Source of the DNA: Vibrio maritimus
Lineage (GTDB): Bacteria; Pseudomonadota; Gammaproteobacteria; Enterobacterales; Vibrionaceae
Assembly (NCBI RefSeq): GCF_021441885.1
Contig: NZ_CP090438.1
Coordinates: 620,001-684,000 of the forward strand
DNA: 64,000 nt
Direction: 5' to 3'
This document shows, in pieces, positions 28,717 through 37,675 of this stretch. Below the pieces are notes generated by a model, which was not told the origin of the DNA, did no database searches, and worked only from the letters and a program-made list of their open reading frames with translations. The translations under genes and the position numbers were made by a program. The stretch's first letter is position 1, and every line of letters starts with the position of its first letter.

Positions 28717-29682
28717 CTACTCACGCTCCTTAGTATAAGGCACCCCAATCGCCTTAGGCGCCACCGCCTTACCAATAAACCCAGCCAACAAGAACACCGT
28801 CAACACATACGGAATCGCCTCAATCGCCTGTACAGGAATTGGGAAGTCACCAATCGATACACCCTGCATACGAATCGCCAATGCATCCAAGAAGCCAAAC
28901 AGCAAACATGCACCCATTGCTGTAAACGGACGCCACTTACCAAAGATAAGCGCCGCCAAAGCCATATAGCCCTTACCCGCACTCATGTTTGGAATAAACT
29001 GCGCCGTTTGTGCCACGGACAAGTAAACGCCGCCGATACCAACTAACACGCCACAAATAGCGACCGCAGCATAACGCATGCGAACTACTGATATACCTGC
29101 GGTATCAACGGCTGATGGTGATTCACCCACAGCGCGTAGACGAAGTCCAAAGCGCGTCTTAAACAGTAGGTACCAACAAGCTGGGACGATGAAGACCACC
29201 ATGTAAACCAGAATCGAGTGGCCACTGATAAGCTCTGAGTAAAGGAGACCTAGAACAGGCACATCCGCTACCGCATCAGCACCTGGGAAGGTGATAGGCG
29301 CAAATCGCGCATCGCCTGAAAGTGCTGGTGTTTGACCGCCTTGTTGGAACCAGTGACGACCAAGCGTAATGGTGAGGCCAGCAGCGAGGATGTTGATTGC
29401 CATACCACTGACGACCTGATCGCCGCGGTGGGTGATCGAGGCAAAGCCGTGGAGTAACGCAAGTAATACCGACACGCCAACACCCGCAAATAAACCGAGC
29501 CAAGCGGAGCCTGTGACATGTGCCGTCGCAGCACCCGCAAATGCAGCAGCCAGAAGCTTACCTTCTAGGGCAATATTAACGATACCCGAGCGTTCACAAA
29601 ACATACCGGCAAGCGAGGCAAGGATAAGCGGGGTTGCCACACGTAGCGTGGCATCAAGCATGAGAATAATCGTTTCAAACAT
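28717..29682 (-). CDS. Nucleoside ABC transporter permease (second subunit)
   Basis: 321 residues from ATG 29682; a TTG at 29688 with AGGAG closer upstream is the alternative start. About 8-9 transmembrane segments with the BPD-type permease motif LRAVGESPSAVDTAGISV in the last cytoplasmic loop. Similar to the second permease of BmpA-linked nucleoside importers (Bacillus NupQ type). It is the last gene of a four-gene minus-strand operon (binding protein, ATPase, permease, permease). Confidence 0.9.
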   Translation of the reverse strand: MFETIILMLDATLRVATPLILASLAGMFCERSGIVNIALEGKLLAAAFAGAATAHVTGSAWLGLFAGVGVSVLLALLHGFASITHRGDQVVSGMAINILAAGLTITLGRHWFQQGGQTPALSGDARFAPITFPGADAVADVPVLGLLYSELISGHSILVYMVVFIVPACWYLLFKTRFGLRLRAVGESPSAVDTAGISVVRMRYAAVAICGVLVGIGGVYLSVAQTAQFIPNMSAGKGYMALAALIFGKWRPFTAMGACLLFGFLDALAIRMQGVSIGDFPIPVQAIEAIPYVLTVFLLAGFIGKAVAPKAIGVPYTKERE

Positions 29683-29684
29683 AA

Positions 29685-30815
29685 TCAAGCGACTCCTTTC
29701 TCTGCTTGTTGCTCAGCTTGCTTCTTGCCGAACAGTTTGAGGTAGGTTCTCTCTAGAGATGGGCGGAACATATGCTCAAGTGCGCCAGAGAATAGGATCA
29801 CCAAGCCTTGCAGTACCACAACGATGTTTCGGTCAACACCGTACTCAAAGCTTAGCTCCGCACCGCCTTGGTATAGGAAGCCGAACAATAAGCTTGCGAG
29901 CAGTACACCCACTGGGTGGTTACGACCCATCAGTGCAACGGCGATACCGGTAAAGCCAAAGCCTTCAACGAAGTTCAGTTTGATCTGGTGTAGCTCACCT
30001 TGAAGTACGTTCAGGCCAAAGAAGCCCGCCAACATGCCTGAGATAAGCATGGTCAAGATGATGATCTTCACATACTTGATGCCTGCGTAGTTAGCTGCCG
30101 ATGGGTTAGAGCCCACAGAGCGGATCTCGTAGCCCCAGCGTGAGTGCCACATCAGTAGCCACACAAACACACAGCACAAAAGAGCAAAGATAAAGCTCAG
30201 GTTCATTGGGCTTGGTGCCATTTCAATCCCAACGACCGAGAGGATCTCATGCATCTTTGGTAGCCAACTTGAAGCCGCAAAGACCCGGCTTTCTGTTGCC
30301 ATGGTGGTTTCTGGCTTGAGGATATCGACCAACAAGTACGCCATCAAAGAAGAGGCGATAAAGTTGAACATGATGGTGGTGATAACGATGTGAGAGCCCC
30401 GTTTGGCTTGTAGATAAGCAGGGATAAACGCCCACGCTGCACCAAATAGGCCGCCGACAACAATTGCTACCGGAAACACAAAATACCAAGGGGCATATTC
30501 GCCTAAGGTGAGGCAGATAAGCCCCACACCGAGACCGCCAATGTAGGCCTGACCTTCGCCACCGATGTTAAACAGACCCGCGTGAAACGCGACGGCGACA
30601 GCAAGTCCGGTAAAGATAAAGCCTGTGGCGTAATACATGGTGTAGCCAAAGCCCTCGGCGTAACCAAAGGCACCCGTCCACATCACTTTTGCAGCATCAA
30701 TCGGATTGATGTCGATATACATAAACAGCAGGGCAGACACTAGGAATGCCACCAGCACGTTAATCGCTGGTAGCAGAGCCACGGTTACCCAAGCTGGAAC
30801 TTTTGCTTGGCTCAT
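29685..30815 (-). CDS. Nucleoside ABC transporter permease (first subunit)
   Basis: 376 residues, about 9-10 transmembrane segments. The EAA-like coupling loop reads IRSVGSNPSAANYAGIKYV, the mark of this permease family. Its start overlaps the ATPase stop by 4 bases (ATGA), and its stop lies 2 bases before the next permease, indicating tight translational coupling. Equivalent to NupP/YufP. Confidence 0.9.
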   Translation of the reverse strand: MSQAKVPAWVTVALLPAINVLVAFLVSALLFMYIDINPIDAAKVMWTGAFGYAEGFGYTMYYATGFIFTGLAVAVAFHAGLFNIGGEGQAYIGGLGVGLICLTLGEYAPWYFVFPVAIVVGGLFGAAWAFIPAYLQAKRGSHIVITTIMFNFIASSLMAYLLVDILKPETTMATESRVFAASSWLPKMHEILSVVGIEMAPSPMNLSFIFALLCCVFVWLLMWHSRWGYEIRSVGSNPSAANYAGIKYVKIIILTMLISGMLAGFFGLNVLQGELHQIKLNFVEGFGFTGIAVALMGRNHPVGVLLASLLFGFLYQGGAELSFEYGVDRNIVVVLQGLVILFSGALEHMFRPSLERTYLKLFGKKQAEQQAEKGVA

Positions 30816-32389
30816 GCACTTTCTCCTTGTGGCTGATTGGCCGCTGCCGATTTAAGGTGGTCAGGCATGATGTTTGCCATCATAAGACCTAGGGTTTTCT
30901 CATCGGCATCTTTGATTGACACTTCGCCGACAATCGCGCCATCGAACACGACAAGAATTCGGTCAGAAAGGCTCAATATTTCATCGAGCTCTACCGAGAC
31001 TAAAAGTACGGCTTTATCGGCATCACGCGCTGCGATGATCTGCTGGTGGATGTATTCAATAGCGCCGATATCAACCCCACGAGTCGGCTGTCCGACCAAA
31101 AGCACATCCGGGTTTTGTTCCATTTCACGGGCAATCACTAGCTTTTGCTGGTTACCACCGGAGAAGTTAGCGGTTTTCAAAGTCGTGTCGTTAGGGCGCA
31201 CATCCCACTTATCCATGCTCGCCTGACAGCTCTCCTTGATGGCCTGCTTGTCTTGCAGAAGACCTTTGTTGTATTGCGGCAGGTGATGGTAGCCAAGGAT
31301 ATAGGCCTCTTGCGCCTCGAACTTGTTGATGAGTCCTTGCTTGTGGCGATCTTCAGGAATATGACCGACGCCGATCGCGCGAACCTGCTGCGGATCAAGC
31401 ACGGTGTGCTTATCGATGTGGCTGCCGTTAATGTCAATGCTGCCCGAATAAGGCTGGATGATGCCGGAAAGCAGGGCGAGGATCTCGGATTGCCCATTGC
31501 CAGATACGCCGGCAATACCGACCACTTCACCTTGACGCACGCCAAAGCTCACGCTTTTCACGCGCTCGACGCCTGCGTCATCAAAGTACTGTAAGTTATC
31601 GACTTTAATCAGCTCTTTCTTCGGATTGGCTTCTGACTTATCGACTTTGAGGCGAACTTTGCGTCCTACCATCAGCTCAGCCAGTTGCTCTTTATTGGTG
31701 TCGGCGGTGACCACATGTTCCACCATCGCCCCTTGGCGCATGACGGAGATGTTATCGGTGATCGCCAATACTTCACGCAGTTTGTGCGTGATGATCATAA
31801 TGGTGGTGCCTTGCTGGCGCAGTTTGTCGAGGATCTTAAATAGGTGATCCGCTTCTTGAGGTGTCAGCACGCCCGTTGGCTCATCGAGGATCAAGATCTT
31901 CGCGCCGCGATAGAGCGCCTTTAAGATCTCCACTCGCTGTTGAAGACCTACCGGAAGCTCGCCAACTATGGCGTCTAAAGGGACCTCCAAGCCATAATCT
32001 TCGGCCAGTGCTTTGAGTTTCTTCTTAGCTTTGCCAAGGCTTTCTTGTAGCTTCCATCCATCTTCAGCGCCGAGAACAATGTTCTCGAGTACGGTAAAAG
32101 TCTCCACCAACATAAAGTGTTGGTGCACCATGCCGATGCCTGCCTTGATCGCTTCCTGAGAGTTCGCTGGCTTATAACGTTCGCCATTGACGGTCATCTC
32201 GCCTGCATCTGCGTGGTAAAAACCGTAAATAATACTCATAAGAGTGGACTTGCCTGCACCATTTTCACCAATGATGCCGTGAATCGTGCCTTGTGGAACT
32301 TTCAGGTCGATATACTTGTTGGCGTGCACCGCGCCAAATCGCTTATCGATCTGCTTGAGTTCGATGGCAATAGATTGTCCATGTGTCAC
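30812..32389 (-). CDS. Nucleoside ABC transporter ATPase (two ATP-binding domains)
   Basis: 525 residues with tandem nucleotide-binding domains, as in the sugar/nucleoside RbsA-like family. The first has Walker A GENGAGKST (about 40) and Walker B LILDEPT but an atypical signature (LPVGLQQRVEI). The second has the degenerate P-loop GVSGNGQSE, lacking the Lys, but a canonical FSGGNQQKL signature. Such asymmetry is normal in this family. Presumably energises uptake by the two permeases downstream. Confidence 0.92.
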   Translation of the reverse strand: MTHGQSIAIELKQIDKRFGAVHANKYIDLKVPQGTIHGIIGENGAGKSTLMSIIYGFYHADAGEMTVNGERYKPANSQEAIKAGIGMVHQHFMLVETFTVLENIVLGAEDGWKLQESLGKAKKKLKALAEDYGLEVPLDAIVGELPVGLQQRVEILKALYRGAKILILDEPTGVLTPQEADHLFKILDKLRQQGTTIMIITHKLREVLAITDNISVMRQGAMVEHVVTADTNKEQLAELMVGRKVRLKVDKSEANPKKELIKVDNLQYFDDAGVERVKSVSFGVRQGEVVGIAGVSGNGQSEILALLSGIIQPYSGSIDINGSHIDKHTVLDPQQVRAIGVGHIPEDRHKQGLINKFEAQEAYILGYHHLPQYNKGLLQDKQAIKESCQASMDKWDVRPNDTTLKTANFSGGNQQKLVIAREMEQNPDVLLVGQPTRGVDIGAIEYIHQQIIAARDADKAVLLVSVELDEILSLSDRILVVFDGAIVGEVSIKDADEKTLGLMMANIMPDHLKSAAANQPQGESA

Positions 32390-32410
32390 TAGATACTGCC
32401 TTATAATTAT

Positions 32411-32436
32411 ACGCCGCTGTTTTTAGGCAGCGGCGT
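32411..32436 (-). other. Intercistronic hairpin between binding protein and ATPase genes
   Basis: ACGCCGCTG (32411-32419) pairs with CAGCGGCGT (32428-32436). On the minus strand no T run follows, so it is more likely an mRNA-stabilising or partial-termination element that makes the binding protein more abundant than the transporter. Confidence 0.65.
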
Positions 32437-32503
32437 TGTTATATTTGAACCTAGGTTATTGATAAATAACTACAACATAGGTTTTCATTCTGAGTGTATG
32501 AGG

Positions 32504-33499
32504 TTAGATGTTACACGTGTTGTCAGACATGTAGTCGTGAACGGCGATCTTGCCTGATACGATGTCAGCTTTAAGGCCGTCTAGGTACTCTTTCATTTCT
32601 GGTGTGATTAGATCTTTGTTGTAGTCATCGTATGCCCACTCAACCGCACCTTCTTTAAGACCTAGCACCTTGATGCCTGCTTCCCAGTTACCTTGCTCAG
32701 CTTCTTCCCACGTGTTGTAAGCGGCAACGCCTACCTTCTTAACCATTGACGTCAGCATAGTGCCTGGTTGTAGGTGGTTTTGGTTTGAGTCAACACCGAT
32801 AGCTAAGTTGCCCGCATCTTTCGCTGCTTGGTAAACACCCATACCTGTGCCGCCTGCTGCTGCGTAGATAACGTCCGCGCCTTTAGAGAACTGAGATTTA
32901 GCAAGCTCAGAGCCTTTCGCTGGGTCAGCAAATGCTGCTGGCGTAGAGCCTGTCATGTTTTGGAAGGTTTCGATTTGTGGGTTTGCGTATTTCGCACCTT
33001 GGCGGTAGCCGCACTCAAACTTACGAATTAGCGGAATGTCCATGCCACCTACGAAGCCAACCTTCGCAGTTTTTGATGCTTTAGCGGCAAGTGCGCCGAC
33101 TAGGAATGAACCTTCATGCTCTTTAAATACAATAGATTGCACGTTTGGCTTATCAACCACCATGTCGATGATCGTGAATTGAATGTCTGGGAATTCAGTG
33201 GCAACCTTTTCTACCGCTGAAGCCATGTTGAAGCCAACAGCAACGATTGGTGTGAATCCACGGCTCGCTAGACGGCGCAGACCTTGTTCGCGCTGTGCTT
33301 CATTCTGTGGTTCAAATTCACGTACCTTAATGCCTTTATCTGCATTGAAGACTTTTACACCATTTTGGAACACGGCTTCGTTGAATGATTTGTCGAATTT
33401 ACCGGCTGTATCGTAAACCACTGCTGGTTTTGCTGCGAATGCACCAAATGAAGTAACTGCCACTGCGAGTGCAGACATTTTTAGAATAGTTTTTTTCAC
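32504..33499 (-). CDS. BMP-family periplasmic nucleoside-binding protein
   Basis: 331 residues from GTG 33499 (M-KKTILKMSALAV), with AGGGA upstream; TTG 33505 is an alternative. A Sec signal peptide (about 1-22, ending AFA) without lipobox precedes a Bmp/PnrA-type fold: YDTAGKFDKSFNEAV, GFVGGMDIPLIRKFECGY and AAAGGTGMGVYQAA. This family binds purine and pyrimidine nucleosides. First gene of the ABC importer operon. The neighbours nupC and deoCABD support nucleosides as ligand (inference). Confidence 0.93.
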   Translation of the reverse strand: MKKTILKMSALAVAVTSFGAFAAKPAVVYDTAGKFDKSFNEAVFQNGVKVFNADKGIKVREFEPQNEAQREQGLRRLASRGFTPIVAVGFNMASAVEKVATEFPDIQFTIIDMVVDKPNVQSIVFKEHEGSFLVGALAAKASKTAKVGFVGGMDIPLIRKFECGYRQGAKYANPQIETFQNMTGSTPAAFADPAKGSELAKSQFSKGADVIYAAAGGTGMGVYQAAKDAGNLAIGVDSNQNHLQPGTMLTSMVKKVGVAAYNTWEEAEQGNWEAGIKVLGLKEGAVEWAYDDYNKDLITPEMKEYLDGLKADIVSGKIAVHDYMSDNTCNI

Positions 33500-33810
33500 G
33501 ATCAATTCCCTTATAGTGTCGAATGATGGGGCATCATTGACGATTCGATAGGCTAGGCGTATCCAAAATAACTTGCCTAGAAAGTAGTCGTTTGTAAAAA
33601 CATGATCTGGCCAGCCACAAGCAAACCGAACAGTTTACAAACAATGCGTGCCATTTTATCGTTTGCTTGTGCAAAAAAAACGCTTTGCATGGCAGCATTG
33701 AGGTATAAGTCACAACTTAGTGACAAAACTCTAACTATTGCAGCTATCCTTTGTATAGCGTGGCGCGACGCGCTAAATGCTGCAATCGATTACACCTTTT
33801 TTTTGGAGTC
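33500..33810. promoter_or_regulatory. Divergent control region with GTTTGC inverted repeat
   Basis: About 310 bases between the ABC importer operon (minus) and DUF5363-yjjV (plus). CACAAGCAAAC (33616-33626) and GTTTGCTTGTG (33661-33671) are perfect inverted copies. A separate palindrome GTCAC-N6-GTGAC lies at 33709-33724. The GTTTGC core recurs before nupC and deoC, suggesting one LacI-family regulator (CytR or PurR type). Confidence 0.55.
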
Positions 33811-33939
33811 ATGATGTTGAAGTTAATGAAGAAATGGCTAAAGAAGTATGACGAATGGTGTGCCTCTCTCGGTCTCACTCCAGAGAACAAACGCAGCTGC
33901 GTTCCATACAAAAAAGAGCCCAACCGCGATGATAGATAG
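33811..33939 (+). CDS. DUF5363 small protein
   Basis: 42 residues from ATG 33811 (or 33814), with TTGGAG as ribosome binding site. Basic and Trp-rich at the start (MKKWLKKYDEWCASLGLTPE), then NKRSCVPYKKEP. I recognise this as the small DUF5363 family seen in Vibrionaceae beside TatD-type genes. Its last 11 bases overlap the yjjV start, so it may couple translation of yjjV. Function unknown. Confidence 0.75.
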   Translation: MMLKLMKKWLKKYDEWCASLGLTPENKRSCVPYKKEPNRDDR

Positions 33940-34702
33940 TCACTGTCATCTCGATCTACTTGCGGATAAAAAAGAGATCCAACAGGTACTTCTCGATGCG
34001 AAGAGCGCTGGTGTACAGAAAATTGTTGTCCCTGGGATCAATGAAGCGAATTGGGAGCGAATTAGAAAGCTCTCGACAGACTACGACCAGATCCATTATG
34101 CATTAGGCTTTCATCCGCAGTTTTTGGATGGTGTTACGAAAAGCAGTCTCGAGCGACTCGCTCAACGGGTTGAGGAACAGGTTCCAGAAAAATGTGTGGC
34201 GATTGGCGAGTGCGGGCTCGACTTTTATCAGGGTCGTGTAGGTGAAGCCTTTCAAAAGCAGGTTCTAGAAGCTCAGATAAAGTTAGCCAACCACTGCAAG
34301 TTGCCAGTATTACTCCATTGTCGAAAGGCTCATCAAGACCTTGTGGTATTACTTAAACAAACTCAGCCGAAATATGGCGGAGTTGTACATGGCTTTAGTG
34401 GCAGTCTGCAACAAGCGATGGACTTCGTAAAACTGGGTTTAAAAATTGGCGTAGGCGGTGTCATTACCTACGAAAGAGCAAAGAAAACACGCGCGACGAT
34501 AGCGGCTTTGCCTTTGGAAAGTTTGTTAATAGAAACAGACGCACCTGATATGCCATTAAGTGGTTATCAGGGCAGTCCTAATGAGCCTAAAATGATAAGT
34601 TTGGTGCTATCTTCTTTAATTGAGTTGAGAAATGAATCCGAGCAAACGGTTGCCTCACAATTGGATGTCAATAGCAAATCTACGTTTAAATTTTGTGATT
34701 AA
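33929..34702 (+). CDS. yjjV: TatD-family metal-dependent hydrolase YjjV
   Basis: 257 residues from ATG 33929 (MIDSHCHLDLLADKK), the family N-terminus; the frame further upstream runs through DUF5363. Metal-binding residues are visible: HCH at 5-7, GECGLDFYQ, LHCRKAHQD, HGFSG and ETDAPDMP. TatD proteins are predicted deoxyribonucleases. In E. coli yjjV also sits next to the deo operon. No strong ribosome binding site, consistent with coupling to the overlapping gene. Confidence 0.93.
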   Translation: MIDSHCHLDLLADKKEIQQVLLDAKSAGVQKIVVPGINEANWERIRKLSTDYDQIHYALGFHPQFLDGVTKSSLERLAQRVEEQVPEKCVAIGECGLDFYQGRVGEAFQKQVLEAQIKLANHCKLPVLLHCRKAHQDLVVLLKQTQPKYGGVVHGFSGSLQQAMDFVKLGLKIGVGGVITYERAKKTRATIAALPLESLLIETDAPDMPLSGYQGSPNEPKMISLVLSSLIELRNESEQTVASQLDVNSKSTFKFCD

Positions 34703-34722
34703 AATTGACTTAAATTGTGAAT

Positions 34723-34738
34723 TCGAAAACGTTTGCAG
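34723..34738. promoter_or_regulatory. PurR/CytR-like operator upstream of nupC
   Basis: Read on the minus strand, CTGCAAACGTTTTCGA matches the E. coli PurR box ACGCAAACGTTTTCGT at 13 of 16 positions. CytR belongs to the same LacI family, so the true binder is uncertain. Confidence 0.55.
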
Positions 34739-34746
34739 AGCTCAAT

Positions 34747-34762
34747 TGTGAGATCGATCACA
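34747..34762. promoter_or_regulatory. CRP site upstream of nupC
   Basis: TGTGA-GATCGA-TCACA has perfect CRP half-sites with the correct 6-base spacer, flanked by A/T on each side. It is centred about 92 bases before the likely transcription start, an allowed class I position. Confidence 0.85.
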
Positions 34763-34834
34763 AATCTCAGTGTATCTCCCATGTGTTCAGAACGAAAGTG
34801 TGAGGGGGGTACTACTTTCTTTTCTGTGGGTTTG

Positions 34835-34840
34835 TATAAT
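34835..34840 (+). promoter_or_regulatory. nupC promoter -10 element
   Basis: A consensus TATAAT, 67 bases before the nupC start. The region 17 bases upstream (CTACTT) is a poor -35, fitting activator dependence on CRP. Confidence 0.6.
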
Positions 34841-34906
34841 CGCCCCCGCTTTTGAGCTTCAATTTTTGTTACACGCCAAATTTATTATATAAGGAAGTCA
34901 TAAACT

Positions 34907-36172
34907 ATGAGCCTGTTTATGAGCCTGGTTGGTATGGTAGTGCTTATTGCAATCGCAGTACTACTATCGGATAACCGCAAAGCTATTAATATCAGAACTG
35001 TGGCTGGCGCATTTGCTATCCAATTTGCACTAGGTGCATTCGTTCTTTACGTACCTTGGGGTCAAGAGATCCTACGTAGCTTCTCTGACGCTGTATCTAG
35101 CGTGATTAACTACGGTAACGACGGTACGTCATTCCTATTCGGTGGTCTTGTTTCTGACAAGATGTTTGAAGTATTCGGCGGCGGCGGTTTCATCTTCGCT
35201 TTCCGTGTACTACCTACACTAATCTTTTTCTCTGCGCTAATTTCTGTACTTTACTACCTAGGTGTAATGCAGTGGGTTATCAAGATTCTTGGTGGCGGTC
35301 TGCAAAAAGCGCTAGGTACATCTCGTGCGGAATCTATGTCAGCAGCAGCTAACATTTTCGTAGGTCAAACCGAAGCACCTCTAGTTGTACGTCCTTTCGT
35401 ACCTAAGATGACTCAATCTGAGCTATTCGCGGTAATGTGTGGTGGTCTAGCTTCTATCGCTGGTGGTGTACTTGCAGGTTACGCTTCTATGGGCGTGCCA
35501 ATCGAGTACCTAGTAGCAGCATCTTTCATGGCAGCACCTGGTGGTCTTCTATTCGCTAAGATCATCAAGCCTGAAACGGACGAGCCAGTAGAACAACTAC
35601 ACAGCATGCAAGCTGAAGGTGAAGACAAGCCAGCTAACGTTATCGACGCAGCAGCGGGCGGTGCATCTGCAGGTCTTCAACTAGCGCTGAACGTAGGTGC
35701 AATGCTAATCGCATTCATCGGTCTTATCGCTCTAGTTAACGGTATGCTTGGTGGCATCGGTGGCTGGGTTGGTATGCCTGAGCTACGTCTAGAAATGATT
35801 CTAGGTTGGATCTTCTCACCACTAGCATTCCTACTTGGTGTGCCATGGTCTGAAGCGACAATCGCTGGTGAGTTCATCGGTATGAAGACGGTTGCGAACG
35901 AATTCGTAGCATACGCGAACTTCGCACCATACCTAGGTGAAGCAGCTCCAGTTGTTCTTTCTGAGAAAACTAAAGCAATCATCTCATTCGCTCTATGTGG
36001 TTTTGCGAACCTTTCTTCTATCGCAATCCTACTAGGTGGTCTGGGTAGCCTTGCACCTAAGCGTCGCGGTGATATCGCTCGCATGGGTGTGAAAGCAGTA
36101 ATCGCAGGTACGCTATCTAACTTGATGGCAGCAACGATTGCTGGTTTCTGTCTAAGCCTTGCTGGCATGTAA
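34907..36172 (+). CDS. nupC: NupC-type concentrative nucleoside transporter
   Basis: 421 residues, a CNT-family inner-membrane symporter taking up nucleosides with Na+ or H+. Multiple hydrophobic segments; the binding motif GQTEAPL places Gln154, Thr155 and Glu156 at the same numbers as the crystallised V. cholerae transporter, and [11 protein letters not shown] carries the second half-site. RBS AAGGAAG precedes the ATG. A CRP site and a LacI-type operator lie upstream, and deoCABD begins 460 bases downstream. Confidence 0.97.
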   Translation: MSLFMSLVGMVVLIAIAVLLSDNRKAINIRTVAGAFAIQFALGAFVLYVPWGQEILRSFSDAVSSVINYGNDGTSFLFGGLVSDKMFEVFGGGGFIFAFRVLPTLIFFSALISVLYYLGVMQWVIKILGGGLQKALGTSRAESMSAAANIFVGQTEAPLVVRPFVPKMTQSELFAVMCGGLASIAGGVLAGYASMGVPIEYLVAASFMAAPGGLLFAKIIKPETDEPVEQLHSMQAEGEDKPANVIDAAAGGASAGLQLALNVGAMLIAFIGLIALVNGMLGGIGGWVGMPELRLEMILGWIFSPLAFLLGVPWSEATIAGEFIGMKTVANEFVAYANFAPYLGEAAPVVLSEKTKAIISFALCGFANLSSIAILLGGLGSLAPKRRGDIARMGVKAVIAGTLSNLMAATIAGFCLSLAGM

Positions 36173-36216
36173 TTGCTCGCGTTAAGGTAATTAGTATATA
36201 GACGCCGTATTAAATC

Positions 36217-36251
36217 GCCCCGTAGCAAGAAATTGCTGCGGGGCTTTTTTG
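36217..36251 (+). terminator. Terminator after nupC
   Basis: GCCCCGTAGCAA (36217-36228) pairs with TTGCTGCGGGGC (36233-36244) through one G-T wobble, closing a GAAA tetraloop, then six T. Confidence 0.95.
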
Positions 36252-36635
36252 GTTTTTGGGGGCCAGAAAACCTCAATAGTCCTTTTGGGATAAGGGATGA
36301 ATGATGGACAACGGAACTTTTTTGAGATACAAACCGTTTGCGTTTTAATCGGTACTACCGTTTTTGAGATCACTCCTATACTGTATAGGCTACTCAGTAA
36401 CTCATCGTGTGTTTAAGGTAATGACACAGACAATTGATGAGTTATTCAGCCAGAGCCAGTTCTCACCACAGATAGGAATCAGGTGATCTAAACGAGCAGG
36501 TACTGTGCGGTGACAGGGATAGCAATTGGTGAGGCAGCGAATTTGCCGAGCCGAGTCTTCAAGGAACCAAGTCCGTTCATTTATTGCTGACGTGTTTGTC
36601 AGGTAATTAATTGAATATATTGACCGGAGATAGAA
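36252..36635 (+). promoter_or_regulatory. deoC promoter region and structured leader
   Basis: 384 bases without a gene. ACAAACCGTTTGCGTT (36329-36344) is a LacI-type operator candidate sharing GTTTGC with nupC. A near-palindrome CCTATAC-T-GTATAGG (36375-36389) contains a possible -10 (TATACT). Downstream, TAACTCATC (36398-36406) pairs with GATGAGTTA (36436-36444), and CTGAC/GTCAG forms a hairpin at 36587-36602. One TCACC (36463) can pair with any of three GGTGA copies (36482, 36509, 36528). No named riboswitch recognised. Confidence 0.5.
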
Positions 36636-37412
36636 ATGAGCGATTTAAAATCAGCAGCTCTACGTGCACTAAAACTTATGGATCTAACCACGTTAAATGA
36701 CGACGACACTAACGAGAAAGTGATCGCACTATGTCATGACGCGAAAACGGCTGTGGGTAACACAGCTGCGATCTGTATTTACCCTCGCTTTATTCCTATT
36801 GCTAAGAAAACCCTTCGTGAGCAAGGTACACCAGATGTACGTATCGCGACGGTGACTAACTTCCCACACGGTAACGACGACATTGAAATCGCAGTAGCAG
36901 AAACCAAGGCTGCAGTTGCTTACGGCGCAGATGAAGTAGACGTGGTGTTCCCATACCGCGCACTTATCGCTGGCAACGAAGAAGTAGGTTTCGAGCTAGT
37001 GAAACAGTGTAAAGAAGCGTGTGGCGATATTCTTCTGAAAGTTATCATCGAAACCGGTGAGCTAAAAGAAGAAGCTCTAATTAAGAAAGCATCAGAACTC
37101 TGTATCAAAGCAGGTGCTGACTTCATTAAAACCTCTACAGGTAAAGTGCCAGTTAACGCGACTCCAGAGTACGCTCGCATGATGCTAGAAGTGATTAGCG
37201 ATATGGGCGTTGCTAAGACCGTTGGTTTCAAACCAGCTGGTGGCGTGCGCACTGCGGAAGACGCGGCTGCTTACCTAGCAATGGCAGACGAAATCCTAGG
37301 CGCAGACTGGGCAGACAACATGCACTACCGCTTTGGTGCATCAAGCTTACTGACCAACCTATTGAATACATTAGAAGTAACTGACGAGACGGCGGATCCA
37401 AGCGCTTACTAA
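36636..37412 (+). CDS. deoC: Deoxyribose-phosphate aldolase
   Basis: 258 residues. Cleaves deoxyribose-5-phosphate to glyceraldehyde-3-phosphate and acetaldehyde. The Schiff-base lysine is Lys165 (DFIKTSTGK) with the second active-site Lys199 (VGFKPAGG). RBS CCGGAGA precedes the ATG. First gene of deoCABD, the usual gammaproteobacterial order. Control is expected from the operator-like and leader elements upstream. Confidence 0.98.
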   Translation: MSDLKSAALRALKLMDLTTLNDDDTNEKVIALCHDAKTAVGNTAAICIYPRFIPIAKKTLREQGTPDVRIATVTNFPHGNDDIEIAVAETKAAVAYGADEVDVVFPYRALIAGNEEVGFELVKQCKEACGDILLKVIIETGELKEEALIKKASELCIKAGADFIKTSTGKVPVNATPEYARMMLEVISDMGVAKTVGFKPAGGVRTAEDAAAYLAMADEILGADWADNMHYRFGASSLLTNLLNTLEVTDETADPSAY

Positions 37413-37450
37413 GTTACTTTGCGGGATTTGGGGTTTCGCGATTGACCTGA

Positions 37451-37587
37451 CCCCTCCTAGCCTCCCCTTACTAAGGGGAGGAACCACTGGCTCGCTAGCG
37501 CATCGCCCTATATTCAAAAATATAGGCGACGCGACGATAGGAGCGAGCCCGAGGTTCTCCCCCTAATATAGGGGGAGTTAGAGGGGG
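37451..37587. repeat. Palindromic intergenic repeat between deoC and deoA
   Basis: A 137-bp element made of three hairpins: 37461-37481 (9-bp stem, loop ACT), 37489-37549 (GGCTCGCT/AGCGAGCC around an inner CTATATT/AATATAG stem) and 37557-37577 (9-bp stem, loop ATA). The outer arms are also nearly complementary, so the whole can fold as one long cruciform. No coding frame. Confidence 0.75.
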
Positions 37588-37675
37588 TATAAAACGCCTA
37601 TCTAAACCATCCACACGCCCGCAACTTCTACCCTACACTTATTTTGTACTTCAGCACTTCGCTGTGGAGGCACTA

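Noticed and set aside
33709..33724. GTCAC-N6-GTGAC read as a CRP site
   Set aside because: The half-sites are in the reverse order of TGTGA-N6-TCACA. It may be a different operator but is not CRP.
36445..36602. Known riboswitch before deoC
   Set aside because: I compared it mentally with glycine, c-di-GMP, preQ1 and purine riboswitch cores and found no match, so it is described only as structured leader.
37413..37675. CRISPR array between deoC and deoA
   Set aside because: The repeats are inverted and nested, not regularly spaced direct repeats, and no cas gene is nearby.
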